A stretch of DNA of 9,567 nt from contig CAMWWJ010000116.1 in assembly GCA_947177925.1 (NCBI GenBank), forward strand, positions 1 to 9,567, read 5' to 3'. Below, one piece after another: positions 1-6,163 of the stretch. How positions within the stretch are numbered: position 1 is the first letter of the stretch; each line of letters starts with the position of its first letter. The notes beneath the pieces were generated by a model, which worked only from the letters and a program-made list of their open reading frames with translations, did not search any database and was not told where the DNA came from. Source of the stretch: an uncultured Lachnospiraceae bacterium. GTDB taxonomy: Bacteria; Bacillota; Clostridia; Lachnospirales; Lachnospiraceae. A program made the position numbers and the translations under genes.

Positions 1-189
1 GCCCAGACGAACAGGACACTTTCCAAGGGCAGTTTAGATACAGTGTTTTTGACTACAAGTTTAGAGTATGCATATTTAAGCTCCTCCAGCGTAAAAGAAA
101 TCGCAAGCTTTCATGGAGATGTTTCCCAGTGTGTTCCGGATTTTGTAGCAGAAATGATTTACGAGAAATACGGTCATAAGCATAGATAA
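1..189 (+). CDS. coaD: Phosphopantetheine adenylyltransferase, C-terminal fragment (5' end outside window)
   Basis: C-terminal 62 codons of CoaD, which transfers AMP from ATP to 4'-phosphopantetheine to give dephospho-CoA in cytosolic coenzyme A synthesis. Frame 1 is open from the first base to the TAA at 187-189. The family's C-terminal signature is clear: an N-R-x-L stretch followed by 'TVFLTTSLEYAYLSSSSVKE', then the IASFHGDVS segment and a VPDFVAEMI helix. In CoaD the SSS-x-VKE serines lie at the ATP site (family knowledge). One departure is a histidine in IASFHGD, where most relatives have glycine. The ribosome binding site of the next gene overlaps this stop codon, so the two genes are probably one transcript. 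Identification is secure; the N-terminus and catalytic T/HxGH motif are not in the window. Confidence 0.93.
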   Translation, partial: AQTNRTLSKGSLDTVFLTTSLEYAYLSSSSVKEIASFHGDVSQCVPDFVAEMIYEKYGHKHR

Positions 190-200
190 GGAGGCTATCC

Positions 201-830
201 ATGAGCAGCAAAATAGAACAGTTGATTGATGAAATTGAAGAGTACATTGATTCCTGTAAATATCAGACTCTTTCCAATACAAAGATTATCGTAAATAAAG
301 AGACCATTGACGAGCTTTTACGAGAGCTTCGCATGAAGACGCCGGATGAAATCAAGCGTTATCAGAAGATTATCAGCAATAAGGAAGCTATTTTAAATGA
401 TGCAAGGGAAAAGGCGGAAGAGCTGATCAATGAAGCGACGGTACATACAAACGAATTGATCAATGAGCACGAAATCATGCAGCAGGCATATGCCCAGGCC
501 AATGAAATCGTAGCCCTTGCCACCAATCAGGCACAGGAAATCTTAGACAGCGCCACCATAGAGGCCAATGCCATGAGGGATGCTGCCGTACAGTATACAG
601 ATGATCTGCTTGGAAATCTGGAAAATATCATTTCCCATTCCATGGATGTTGCCAATGCCAAGTATGAGAATCTGATTATGTCTCTAAAAGGCTGTTATGA
701 TATCGTAAGTGAGAACCGGACCCAGCTTCGCCCGGCGGAAGAGACAGAAGAATCGGAGGTCGCCGAAGGGGAAAGTGCCGGGTCTGATGCAAAGGAAGAA
801 GGACAGCAGGGACCTATTGATATTATATAG
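201..830 (+). CDS. Alanine-rich coiled-coil protein (ATPase subunit H / DivIVA-like), downstream of coaD
   Basis: A 209-residue cytosolic protein with no signal peptide or membrane segment. Start ATG 201 is fixed by AAGGAGG at 188-194, which overlaps the coaD stop with a 6-nt spacer, so translation is probably coupled. Residues 1-20 form an acidic helix (SSKIEQLIDEIEEYID). About 50-135 is a long, nearly unbroken heptad-like helix rich in Ala, Glu and Asn (repeated A-x-E-I/L-x-x-A patterns), resembling ATP synthase b/E/H stalk subunits and DivIVA-type filaments. Residues 136-172 are a second amphipathic helix. Residues 176-205 are a disordered, very acidic Glu/Gly/Ser tail. Similar proteins beside coaD in Clostridia are often named 'ATPase' or 'vacuolar H+-ATPase subunit H' from coiled-coil similarity alone (my recollection). 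No ATPase motif is present, so function is unknown; a scaffolding role is only a guess. Confidence 0.85.
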   Translation: MSSKIEQLIDEIEEYIDSCKYQTLSNTKIIVNKETIDELLRELRMKTPDEIKRYQKIISNKEAILNDAREKAEELINEATVHTNELINEHEIMQQAYAQANEIVALATNQAQEILDSATIEANAMRDAAVQYTDDLLGNLENIISHSMDVANAKYENLIMSLKGCYDIVSENRTQLRPAEETEESEVAEGESAGSDAKEEGQQGPIDII

Positions 831-922
831 GGGATTGACGGTGCTGCAATGTATAATCCCCAATCAGAAGTTTGAAAGAACTTACGGGGACATGGTTTTA
901 ACAAAGGCGGGATAGTAAAAAG

Positions 923-970
923 ATTCCACCTGTCAACAAGGCAGTTTTGCCTGATGACAGGTGGAATTTT
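923..970. terminator. Bidirectional rho-independent terminator between convergent genes
   Basis: Arms ATTCCACCTGTC (923-934) and GACAGGTGGAAT (956-967) pair perfectly over 12 bp. Inside them a second stem, AGGCA (939-943) with TGCCT (948-952), caps the structure with a GTTT loop. The plus strand continues into TTTTAT, and on the minus strand the hairpin is followed by CTTTTT (complement of 917-922). It can therefore end both the coaD/coiled-coil transcript and the convergent MATE transcript, whose stop codon lies 36 nt away. Confidence 0.9.
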
Positions 971-1003
971 TATAAGGAGAAAAGCTACTCCTGTTATCAT
1001 CAT

Positions 1004-3001
1004 TTAATTGTTTTTGGCAGAATGAATGTACTCACATATAACATCTGCACAAGCTTCAAGACCGGCAGAGCTGTCTACAAGCAGTTCATAATTTTTCCTG
1101 TCTCCCCAAGTATTTCCAGAGATGTTTTTGTAATAAGCGGCTCTTGCTTCGTCAGAGCGATGGATGTTTTTGACCGCAGCTTCCCGGCTGTCTCCGTAAA
1201 CCTCCATAACCCGCTGTATTTTTATTTCTTTTGGCGCATAAATGAAAATTCTTACAGTATCAGCATAATCACGCAGAACATAATCTGCAGCTCTTCCTAC
1301 AATTACGCAGCTTCCATGGTCAGCAATTTTGCGTATGACTTTATCCTGTGCAATCACCGCCTGCTGTATCACGTTGGTGCTTAAATACAAATCGTGCATT
1401 AAGGTTGGAGAATTGGCATTCAGATTGGAAATAAACTCCTTATCTAATCCACTTTCCTGTGCAGCAAGCGCTGTCATTTCTTTATAATAGAAGGGGATTT
1501 CCAGCTTTCCTGCAACAAGCTTGCCGATTTGTTTTCCCAAAGAGCCATGTTCTCTTGCAATGGTGATAATAACACCTTTTTGGGAAGACTTGATGATCAC
1601 ATCCTTTTCCTCTGGGGCAGCTTCAACTTTTAGTGTTCTCATATAGGCAACAGTCAGGGAAGCCGCTACCATCATGGCAATGAAGTCGGCAATGGGTGCA
1701 GCATATAAAATGCCCTCGATACCAAAGAAAGCGGGAAGGATGAGAATCAGCGGAATAAAGCAGACGATATCCCGAATCATAGAGGCAACTACTGCCTGTA
1801 TCGGTTTTCCCACCGCCTGGAAAAAAATAGAGGTCATTTTTATGGTGCAGGTAAACGTAACAAGTAAAAGGAAAATACGGAACGTTTTTTGTGCAAAAAT
1901 CCAATAGTCTTCGGGATTCGGAATATTTGTAGGCTGTCCGAAAATACCAACAACGGCCCTTGGAGCAAACTCAAACAGCAATGTGGATACGAGACCGATG
2001 ATAACCGTACACATAAGGATTGACTTATATAACTGTTTGACTCTGTCATATTTCTTTGCACCGATATTGTAACCGATAATTGGCTGACATCCAAGCACGA
2101 TTCCAACAACTAAGTTAATAACAACGGTAAAAACCTTGCTTTCAATTCCGATAATTGCAATGGGGATATCCACGCCATACTGCGACATTGCTCCGTATTT
2201 TGCCAGCATAATGTTGCAGACCATGGAAATAATTACAATAGTCATCTGTGTAATAAAGGAAGAAGCTCCCAGTTTTAACGCTCCTGAAAATGCTTTGAAA
2301 TCAGGAATAAAACTTTTGCTTGCGAGCTTAAAGGTTTTTGTACGGAAGAAATAAATCAGGCTGATGATGAAAGAAACACATTGCCCGATGATGGTTGCAA
2401 GAGCAGCTCCCGTCATGCCCCAGTGCATGCCAAAAATAAATACAGGATCCAAAATGATGTTGATGATTGCGCCAAGCAGCATGGAAGCCATTGACCATGC
2501 AGGACTTCCGTCTGCACGGATGACTGCATTCATCATATTAGATAACATATACGCGGGGAAAAATGCCAGAATAATATTGAAATATTCCACTGCCATACCA
2601 ATGCTGTTTCCCGAGGCGCCGAACAAGGTTAGAAGCTGTATTTTCAGCGGGAAAAAAATCGCCATTAGTACCAGGCTCGCAAACAAGGTTACCACAATGC
2701 CGGTACCGATTGCTTTATGGGCGGACTGAGTATCTTTTTTACCCTGGCAGATGTTGAGGTAAGCAGCACATCCGTCACCAAAGCACCATGCAAAAGCCTG
2801 TGCAATAATAAAAATCGGAAATACCACACCGGTGGCTGCATTTCCCAAAGCGCTTAATTCACTGTTGCCGATAAAAATCTGGTCAACAATATTATAGAGT
2901 GCGCTCACCAAAAGAGAGAGTACGCAGGGGATGGAAAATTTCAGCATCAGCTTTGAGATCTTCTCATTCCCTAAGAATTGACTGTTTTCTGACTGATTCA
3001 T
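1004..3001 (-). CDS. MATE-family efflux transporter fused to a C-terminal cytidylate-kinase-like domain
   Basis: A 665-residue protein, about 200 residues longer than a normal MATE transporter (about 450). Residues 1-455 are a full MATE/NorM-like cation-coupled drug or metabolite exporter: about 12 hydrophobic segments with the family's LYNIVDQIFIG and LGCQPIIGYNIGA elements. After a charged linker (456-474), residues 475-662 match the cytidylate-kinase-like family (Cytidylate_kin2). They show an IITIAREHGSLGKQIG nucleotide-binding segment (478-493), CVIVGRAADYVL (565-576), RIFIYAP (584-590) with a following arginine, and a WGDRKNYEL segment (632-640). A cytosolic position after the last membrane segment is expected. 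Start ATG 2999-3001 has AGGAGG (complement of 3013-3018) 11 nt upstream. The reading frame is intact across the junction, so this is a real fusion rather than a missed stop. Substrate and the kinase domain's activity cannot be told from sequence; it could phosphorylate a nucleotide or act as a nucleotide sensor. Confidence 0.9.
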   Translation of the reverse strand: MNQSENSQFLGNEKISKLMLKFSIPCVLSLLVSALYNIVDQIFIGNSELSALGNAATGVVFPIFIIAQAFAWCFGDGCAAYLNICQGKKDTQSAHKAIGTGIVVTLFASLVLMAIFFPLKIQLLTLFGASGNSIGMAVEYFNIILAFFPAYMLSNMMNAVIRADGSPAWSMASMLLGAIINIILDPVFIFGMHWGMTGAALATIIGQCVSFIISLIYFFRTKTFKLASKSFIPDFKAFSGALKLGASSFITQMTIVIISMVCNIMLAKYGAMSQYGVDIPIAIIGIESKVFTVVINLVVGIVLGCQPIIGYNIGAKKYDRVKQLYKSILMCTVIIGLVSTLLFEFAPRAVVGIFGQPTNIPNPEDYWIFAQKTFRIFLLLVTFTCTIKMTSIFFQAVGKPIQAVVASMIRDIVCFIPLILILPAFFGIEGILYAAPIADFIAMMVAASLTVAYMRTLKVEAAPEEKDVIIKSSQKGVIITIAREHGSLGKQIGKLVAGKLEIPFYYKEMTALAAQESGLDKEFISNLNANSPTLMHDLYLSTNVIQQAVIAQDKVIRKIADHGSCVIVGRAADYVLRDYADTVRIFIYAPKEIKIQRVMEVYGDSREAAVKNIHRSDEARAAYYKNISGNTWGDRKNYELLVDSSAGLEACADVICEYIHSAKNN

Positions 3002-3077
3002 AGTATAAAATTCCTCCTGAAAGATTAAATTTTGGAGTCTTTATCAGAGAGAAAGCTGCCTGAAAACTACGAAGAAC

Positions 3078-3118
3078 AAAAAAATAAGAGCGCAGAATCG
3101 TCGTGATTCTACGCTCTT
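3078..3118 (-). terminator. Intrinsic terminator in the MATE leader (candidate attenuator)
   Basis: Read on the minus strand, a 14-bp stem (3118-3105 with 3099-3086) around a 5-nt loop is followed by A and seven Ts (3084-3078), a textbook rho-independent terminator. The one non-Watson-Crick position (3111 with 3093) is a U-G wobble in minus-strand RNA but a C-A mismatch in plus-strand RNA, and the plus side has no T tract. Both facts say the minus strand is the working one. It lies between the predicted promoter at 3138-3166 and the MATE ribosome binding site at 3013-3018. It would cut transcription about 50 nt after initiation unless bypassed. Confidence 0.85.
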
Positions 3119-3137
3119 TGAGCTGTTCGACTTTTGC

Positions 3138-3166
3138 ATATTATCACAAGAGGGGTGAATTGTCAA
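3138..3166 (-). promoter_or_regulatory. Near-consensus sigma-A promoter for the MATE gene
   Basis: On the minus strand: -35 TTGACA (complement of 3161-3166), exact 17-bp spacer, -10 TAATAT (complement of 3138-3143). Predicted transcription start is near 3131. The first transcribed bases lead straight into the terminator stem at 3118, giving an approximately 130-nt leader to the MATE start codon if read through. I see no better promoter between the terminator and the gene; the weak TTTTCA-17-TAAAGA match there is not convincing. Confidence 0.8.
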
Positions 3167-3585
3167 GAGACGATTTTGTTGAATATTTATTCCGTCATTT
3201 CGACGCTTTTCCTAAAGCCGAAGCTATGCGCATACAAATGAATGCCCAAGTACGCATCCAGAAGATGTTGGACTATATGGATAGTGATTGTCTGACCTTA
3301 GAAATACGTATTCTTGGAAACCGCCTATATCAAAAGGTTATGGCAGATGTGGATGATAATCTTTCGTTGCAACAGTGTCTGATACCTGGGCAGATTATCG
3401 AGAATGGAGACCGTCCGACCATGCAAAAAGAAATTGTTTTCAACAAATTTCTCTCATCGCCATTGTTTTTGACTTTTACTGCATTTTCAGGTATGTTTGG
3501 CATTAGCGGCAGTATATCTTTTTGTACGCATAAAATTCATATGCGGTTTATTGATATGGTGCGTCTAAACAGATATACTATTTAA
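3160..3585 (+). pseudogene. Unrecognised ORF without a credible start; probable gene remnant
   Basis: An open frame ends at TAA 3583-3585. It is formally open from GTG 3103, but that lies in the loop of the minus-strand terminator and the next codons overlap the MATE promoter, so I place protein-like sequence from about 3160. Residues from there are helical and charged (DDFVEYLFRHFDAFPKAEAM, then a QMNAQVRIQKMLDYMDSD stretch). The last 60 residues look less protein-like. TTG 3160 has a G-rich AGGGGTG only 2-3 nt upstream, too close for a normal ribosome binding site; ATG 3226 has none. I do not recognise the family. It may be the 3' part of a gene cut by rearrangement, or non-coding. If it is not a gene, 3167-3599 holds nothing else I can name. 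Confidence 0.35.
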
Positions 3586-3599
3586 TAAAAAGGTATGTT

Positions 3600-3633
3600 C
3601 TGTGAGAATTCTGCGACATTTGAATGATAGAAT
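3600..3633 (+). promoter_or_regulatory. Promoter and predicted response-regulator operator of the two-component genes
   Basis: Two tandem 11-bp units, CTGTGAGAATT (3600-3610) and CTGCGACATTT (3611-3621), abut directly, as expected for OmpR-family dimers that bind direct repeats one helical turn apart. Six nt later comes -10 TAGAAT (3628-3633). The repeats cover the -35 position, where no good hexamer exists (AGAATT at 17-bp spacing), which points to activator dependence. The same arrangement occurs before the ABC gene at 5420-5453. This indicates autoregulation by the response regulator encoded just downstream. Confidence 0.7.
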
Positions 3634-3657
3634 AATTGAAAAACGAGGCGTGATTGT

Positions 3658-4341
3658 ATGCGGATACTTGTTGTTGAAGATGATAAACTTTTAAATAATA
3701 CATTATGTTACAATTTATCCATAGCGGGCTATGATGTGGACAGTGCTTTGACAAAGAGGACAGCGGCACAGTTTTTTACAGAAGAAAAGTATGTGCTTGT
3801 TGTGCTTGATGTGAATTTGCCAGATGGGAATGGTTTTGATTTATGTAGCGAGATAAAAAAGAATAATCCAGATATAGCCGTAATATTTTTGACTGCTCGT
3901 GACTTGGAGAGCGACCAATTAAAAGGATTTGAATTAGGTGCAGATGACTATGTGACAAAGCCGTTTCCTATGAGTGTTTTTCAGAAAAAAGTGTCAGCAC
4001 TACTTTCTCGTATCCAAAAACAAAACAACAATGATTGCTATGATGATGGAAATCTGTTTATTAATTTTTCAGATATGAGTGCCACACTTGCAGGGGAAGA
4101 CATTTCATTCACAGCTATGGAATATCGTATTTTAAAAATATTGACGTCAAATACGCAAATTGTTTTAACAAGGCGTATTTTATTGGAAAAGTTATGGGAT
4201 GTTGATGAGAATTTTGTTGATGAACACGCATTGACTTGTGCCATTAGCCGTATTAGAGGAAAAATTGAAACAGATAATTTTCAATATATAAAAACAGTAT
4301 ATGGCATGGGTTATATGTGGATTGGAGGACTACGGAAATGA
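3658..4341 (+). CDS. OmpR-family DNA-binding response regulator
   Basis: A 227-residue response regulator of normal length. The receiver domain spans residues 1-118: acidic pocket VEDD (6-9), phosphoacceptor Asp51 (VVLDVNLPDG), conserved Thr79 and Lys101 (VTKPF). The winged-helix Trans_reg_C domain spans about 130-222, with recognition helix around VDEHALTCAISRIRGKI and the closing YIKTVYGMGYMW hairpin. ATG 3658 has GAGG at 3645-3648, 9 nt upstream. Its stop overlaps the kinase start (ATGA, 4338-4341), so the two are translated together. It presumably receives phosphate from that kinase and activates the ABC genes through the shared 11-bp repeats. Sequence type and context resemble VanR/BceR-like regulators of antimicrobial-peptide responses, but the inducer cannot be deduced. 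Confidence 0.95.
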   Translation: MRILVVEDDKLLNNTLCYNLSIAGYDVDSALTKRTAAQFFTEEKYVLVVLDVNLPDGNGFDLCSEIKKNNPDIAVIFLTARDLESDQLKGFELGADDYVTKPFPMSVFQKKVSALLSRIQKQNNNDCYDDGNLFINFSDMSATLAGEDISFTAMEYRILKILTSNTQIVLTRRILLEKLWDVDENFVDEHALTCAISRIRGKIETDNFQYIKTVYGMGYMWIGGLRK

Positions 4342-5369
4342 AAGCAGTAAAGTTCTCCATTAACAGGTTATGTGCAATCATAAGTGTTTTACTTGTTTTG
4401 TTTTTTACAGCAACTGCTGTCTTACTTTATTTGTTGACAGATAGTACATCTACGATTTATGTTATTGTAGTTTTAGCAGTCTTTGTTTTTGTCTGCATAT
4501 TTTCTTTTATTGCTATTGTCCGCAAAAAGCTGACGGCTTTTTCAGATATGTTATGCAGACAGCTTGACGAAATGCTGCAGGACAATATAGAAAATTCCCT
4601 GTTTGCTGAAGAAGAAACCCTTTTTTATAAAATCAATCATCGACTATTCCGATTATATGGTGTGATGCGTGAAAATCGTCAGAGTATAGCCAGGGAACGT
4701 GAGGACTTGCAGGAATTGATTTCTGATGTGTCGCATCAAGTTAAGACACCGATAGCCAATCTAAAAATGATAGAAACAACTTTATTAGAGCAGGATGTGG
4801 CAGAGCAAAAGCGGAAAGAGTTTCTTTCTGCAATGGGAGGACAGCTTGACAAGCTTGATTTTCTTATGCAGGCACTAATAAAGACATCGCGACTGGAAAC
4901 AGGGATTATTTCTTTGGAAAAGAAAAAGCAACCGATATATGATACTCTTGCAGCCGCATTAGGTGGGATTATATTAAATGCTGAAAAGAAAAATATTGAG
5001 GTTTTGGTACATTGTCCAGAAAGTATAGAGGTTACTCATGATAGAAAATGGACGAGCGAAGCATTGTTCAATATTTTGGATAATGCAGTAAAGTATACGC
5101 AAAAAGGTGGGATGATTCGTATCAAAGTGGAAAAATGGGAAATGTATTTGAAAATTGATATTTCCGACAATGGAAAAGGCATTCCAGAAAAGCATCATGC
5201 AGAAATTTTCAAACGCTTTTACCGTGAAAGCGAAGTTCACAATATAGACGGGATAGGGATAGGTTTGTATTTGACCAGAGAAATCATTACTATGCAGGGA
5301 GGGTATGTGAAAGTAGCTTCAAGTCCGCAAAAGGGAGCAACTTTTTCTGTATTTCTGCCTGCCCACTAA
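4338..5369 (+). CDS. Sensor histidine kinase with minimal extracellular loop (intramembrane-sensing type)
   Basis: 343 residues from ATG 4338, chosen over the in-frame upstream ATG 4317 because GGAGG (4324-4328) sits 9 nt before it and it forms the ATGA overlap with the regulator gene. Two membrane segments (about 11-33 and 40-62) are joined by only about six residues (TDSTST), so there is no extracellular sensor domain. A linker follows, then the HisKA domain with phosphoacceptor His133 in VSHQVKTP, and the HATPase_c domain with the N box (LFNILDNAVKYT, 243-254), G1 DNGKGI (277-282), F box IFKRFYR and G2 GIGIGL (305-310). All catalytic motifs are intact. Kinases of this layout usually get their signal from a partner ABC permease (established for Bce-type systems), here plausibly the permease at 6164. 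The H box has SHQ rather than the HE seen in BceS, so it is not a close BceS relative. Confidence 0.94.
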   Translation: MKAVKFSINRLCAIISVLLVLFFTATAVLLYLLTDSTSTIYVIVVLAVFVFVCIFSFIAIVRKKLTAFSDMLCRQLDEMLQDNIENSLFAEEETLFYKINHRLFRLYGVMRENRQSIAREREDLQELISDVSHQVKTPIANLKMIETTLLEQDVAEQKRKEFLSAMGGQLDKLDFLMQALIKTSRLETGIISLEKKKQPIYDTLAAALGGIILNAEKKNIEVLVHCPESIEVTHDRKWTSEALFNILDNAVKYTQKGGMIRIKVEKWEMYLKIDISDNGKGIPEKHHAEIFKRFYRESEVHNIDGIGIGLYLTREIITMQGGYVKVASSPQKGATFSVFLPAH

Positions 5370-5373
5370 AAGT

Positions 5374-5398
5374 GAAATGTCACCAAACTGCGAGAATT
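5374..5398 (+). promoter_or_regulatory. Upstream accessory operator copy before the ABC genes
   Basis: CTGCGAGAATTGA at 5388-5400 is an exact 13-base copy of 5431-5443 in the adjacent promoter, 43 nt away (close to four helical turns). Beside it, AAATGTCACCA (5375-5385) is the second repeat type in reverse orientation. GAAATGTCAC (5374-5383) forms a perfect 10-bp inverted repeat with GTGACATTTC (5422-5431). It has no -10 box at the matching distance, so it is more likely a second binding site than a second promoter. Confidence 0.5.
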
Positions 5399-5419
5399 GA
5401 GATTCAAATTTTTTTGATA

Positions 5420-5453
5420 CCGTGACATTTCTGCGAGAATTGAATTTTATACT
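5420..5453 (+). promoter_or_regulatory. Promoter and predicted response-regulator operator of the ABC transporter genes
   Basis: Tandem 11-bp units CCGTGACATTT (5420-5430) and CTGCGAGAATT (5431-5441) are followed after exactly 6 nt by -10 TATACT (5448-5453). Expected transcription start is near 5460, giving a leader of about 26 nt. The unit types are those of 3600-3621 in swapped order, and the spacing to the -10 box is identical. The repeats replace a proper -35 element, which suggests activation by the phosphorylated regulator. Confidence 0.75.
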
Positions 5454-5485
5454 ATAGCCATCAAAACGAAAGGACGGTGTTTTTT

Positions 5486-6151
5486 ATGAGCACTTTACAA
5501 GTGGCAGAATTAAAGAAATACTATGGTACTGAGCCGAACATTACGAAAGCGTTAGATGGCATAACTCTTACGATTAACGAGGGAGAGTTTGTTGCTATTG
5601 TCGGAACATCTGGCAGCGGAAAATCTACCTTGCTGAATATGATGGGAGGTCTGGATAATCCTACTTCTGGCAATGTGGAAGTCAGAGGAAAAAAGTTATC
5701 AGGGCTGAAAGATGAAGAACTTACGATTTTCCGCAGGAGAAATATCGGATTTATATTCCAGAATTATAATCTTGTCCCTGTTCTCAATGTGTATGAAAAC
5801 ATTGTATTACCTGTAGAATTGGATGGAGATAGCGTAGACCAGAGGTTCATGGATGATGTTGTAGGGATATTAGCGCTAAAAGATAAGTTGAATCATATGC
5901 CAAACAATCTGTCTGGAGGACAGCAACAGCGTGTGGCGATAGCCAGGGCTTTAGTTTCAAAGCCCGCAATTATTTTGGCGGATGAGCCGACAGGAAATCT
6001 TGACAGCAGGACGAGCAATGATGTTCTGGGACTTTTGAAAATCACAAGCAATAAATTTAATCAAACAATAGTGATGATTACCCACAACAACGAAATCGCT
6101 CAACTTGCAGACCGCATCATTCGTATTGAAGATGGCAGAATTTCAGAGTAA
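5486..6151 (+). CDS. ABC transporter ATP-binding protein (MacB/LolD/BceA-type)
   Basis: 221 residues from ATG 5486, preferred to the in-frame GTG 5477 because AAAGGACG (about 5469-5476) is well spaced from 5486 and would abut 5477. All ATPase motifs are present in order: Walker A GTSGSGKST (40-48), Q loop FQNYNL (Gln92), signature LSGGQQQR (142-149), Walker B AIILADE (161-167), D loop NLDS, and the switch histidine in MITH (His200). Length and the AGGAxG-type leader fit the MacB/FtsE-like class that pairs with FtsX-fold permeases. It is the first gene of a two-gene operon; its stop codon overlaps the next gene's ribosome binding site. It should energise the 856-residue permease for export, removal or sensing of a peptide antibiotic at the membrane (inference from family and context). 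Confidence 0.96.
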   Translation: MSTLQVAELKKYYGTEPNITKALDGITLTINEGEFVAIVGTSGSGKSTLLNMMGGLDNPTSGNVEVRGKKLSGLKDEELTIFRRRNIGFIFQNYNLVPVLNVYENIVLPVELDGDSVDQRFMDDVVGILALKDKLNHMPNNLSGGQQQRVAIARALVSKPAIILADEPTGNLDSRTSNDVLGLLKITSNKFNQTIVMITHNNEIAQLADRIIRIEDGRISE

Positions 6152-6163
6152 AGGAGGCAAAGC

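Noticed and set aside
830..861. A 7-bp hairpin (GGGGATT with AATCCCC) right after the coiled-coil gene
   Set aside because: It has an 18-nt loop and no T tract. The much stronger terminator at 923-970 explains the gene end.
947..1384. A 145-codon plus-strand ORF
   Set aside because: It is antisense to the kinase domain of the MATE fusion, begins inside a terminator arm and has no recognisable domain or ribosome binding site.
3086..3118. Reading the 14-bp stem as a plus-strand terminator or part of a riboswitch
   Set aside because: The plus side has no T run and a C-A mismatch in the stem, and I recognise no riboswitch core in the leader.
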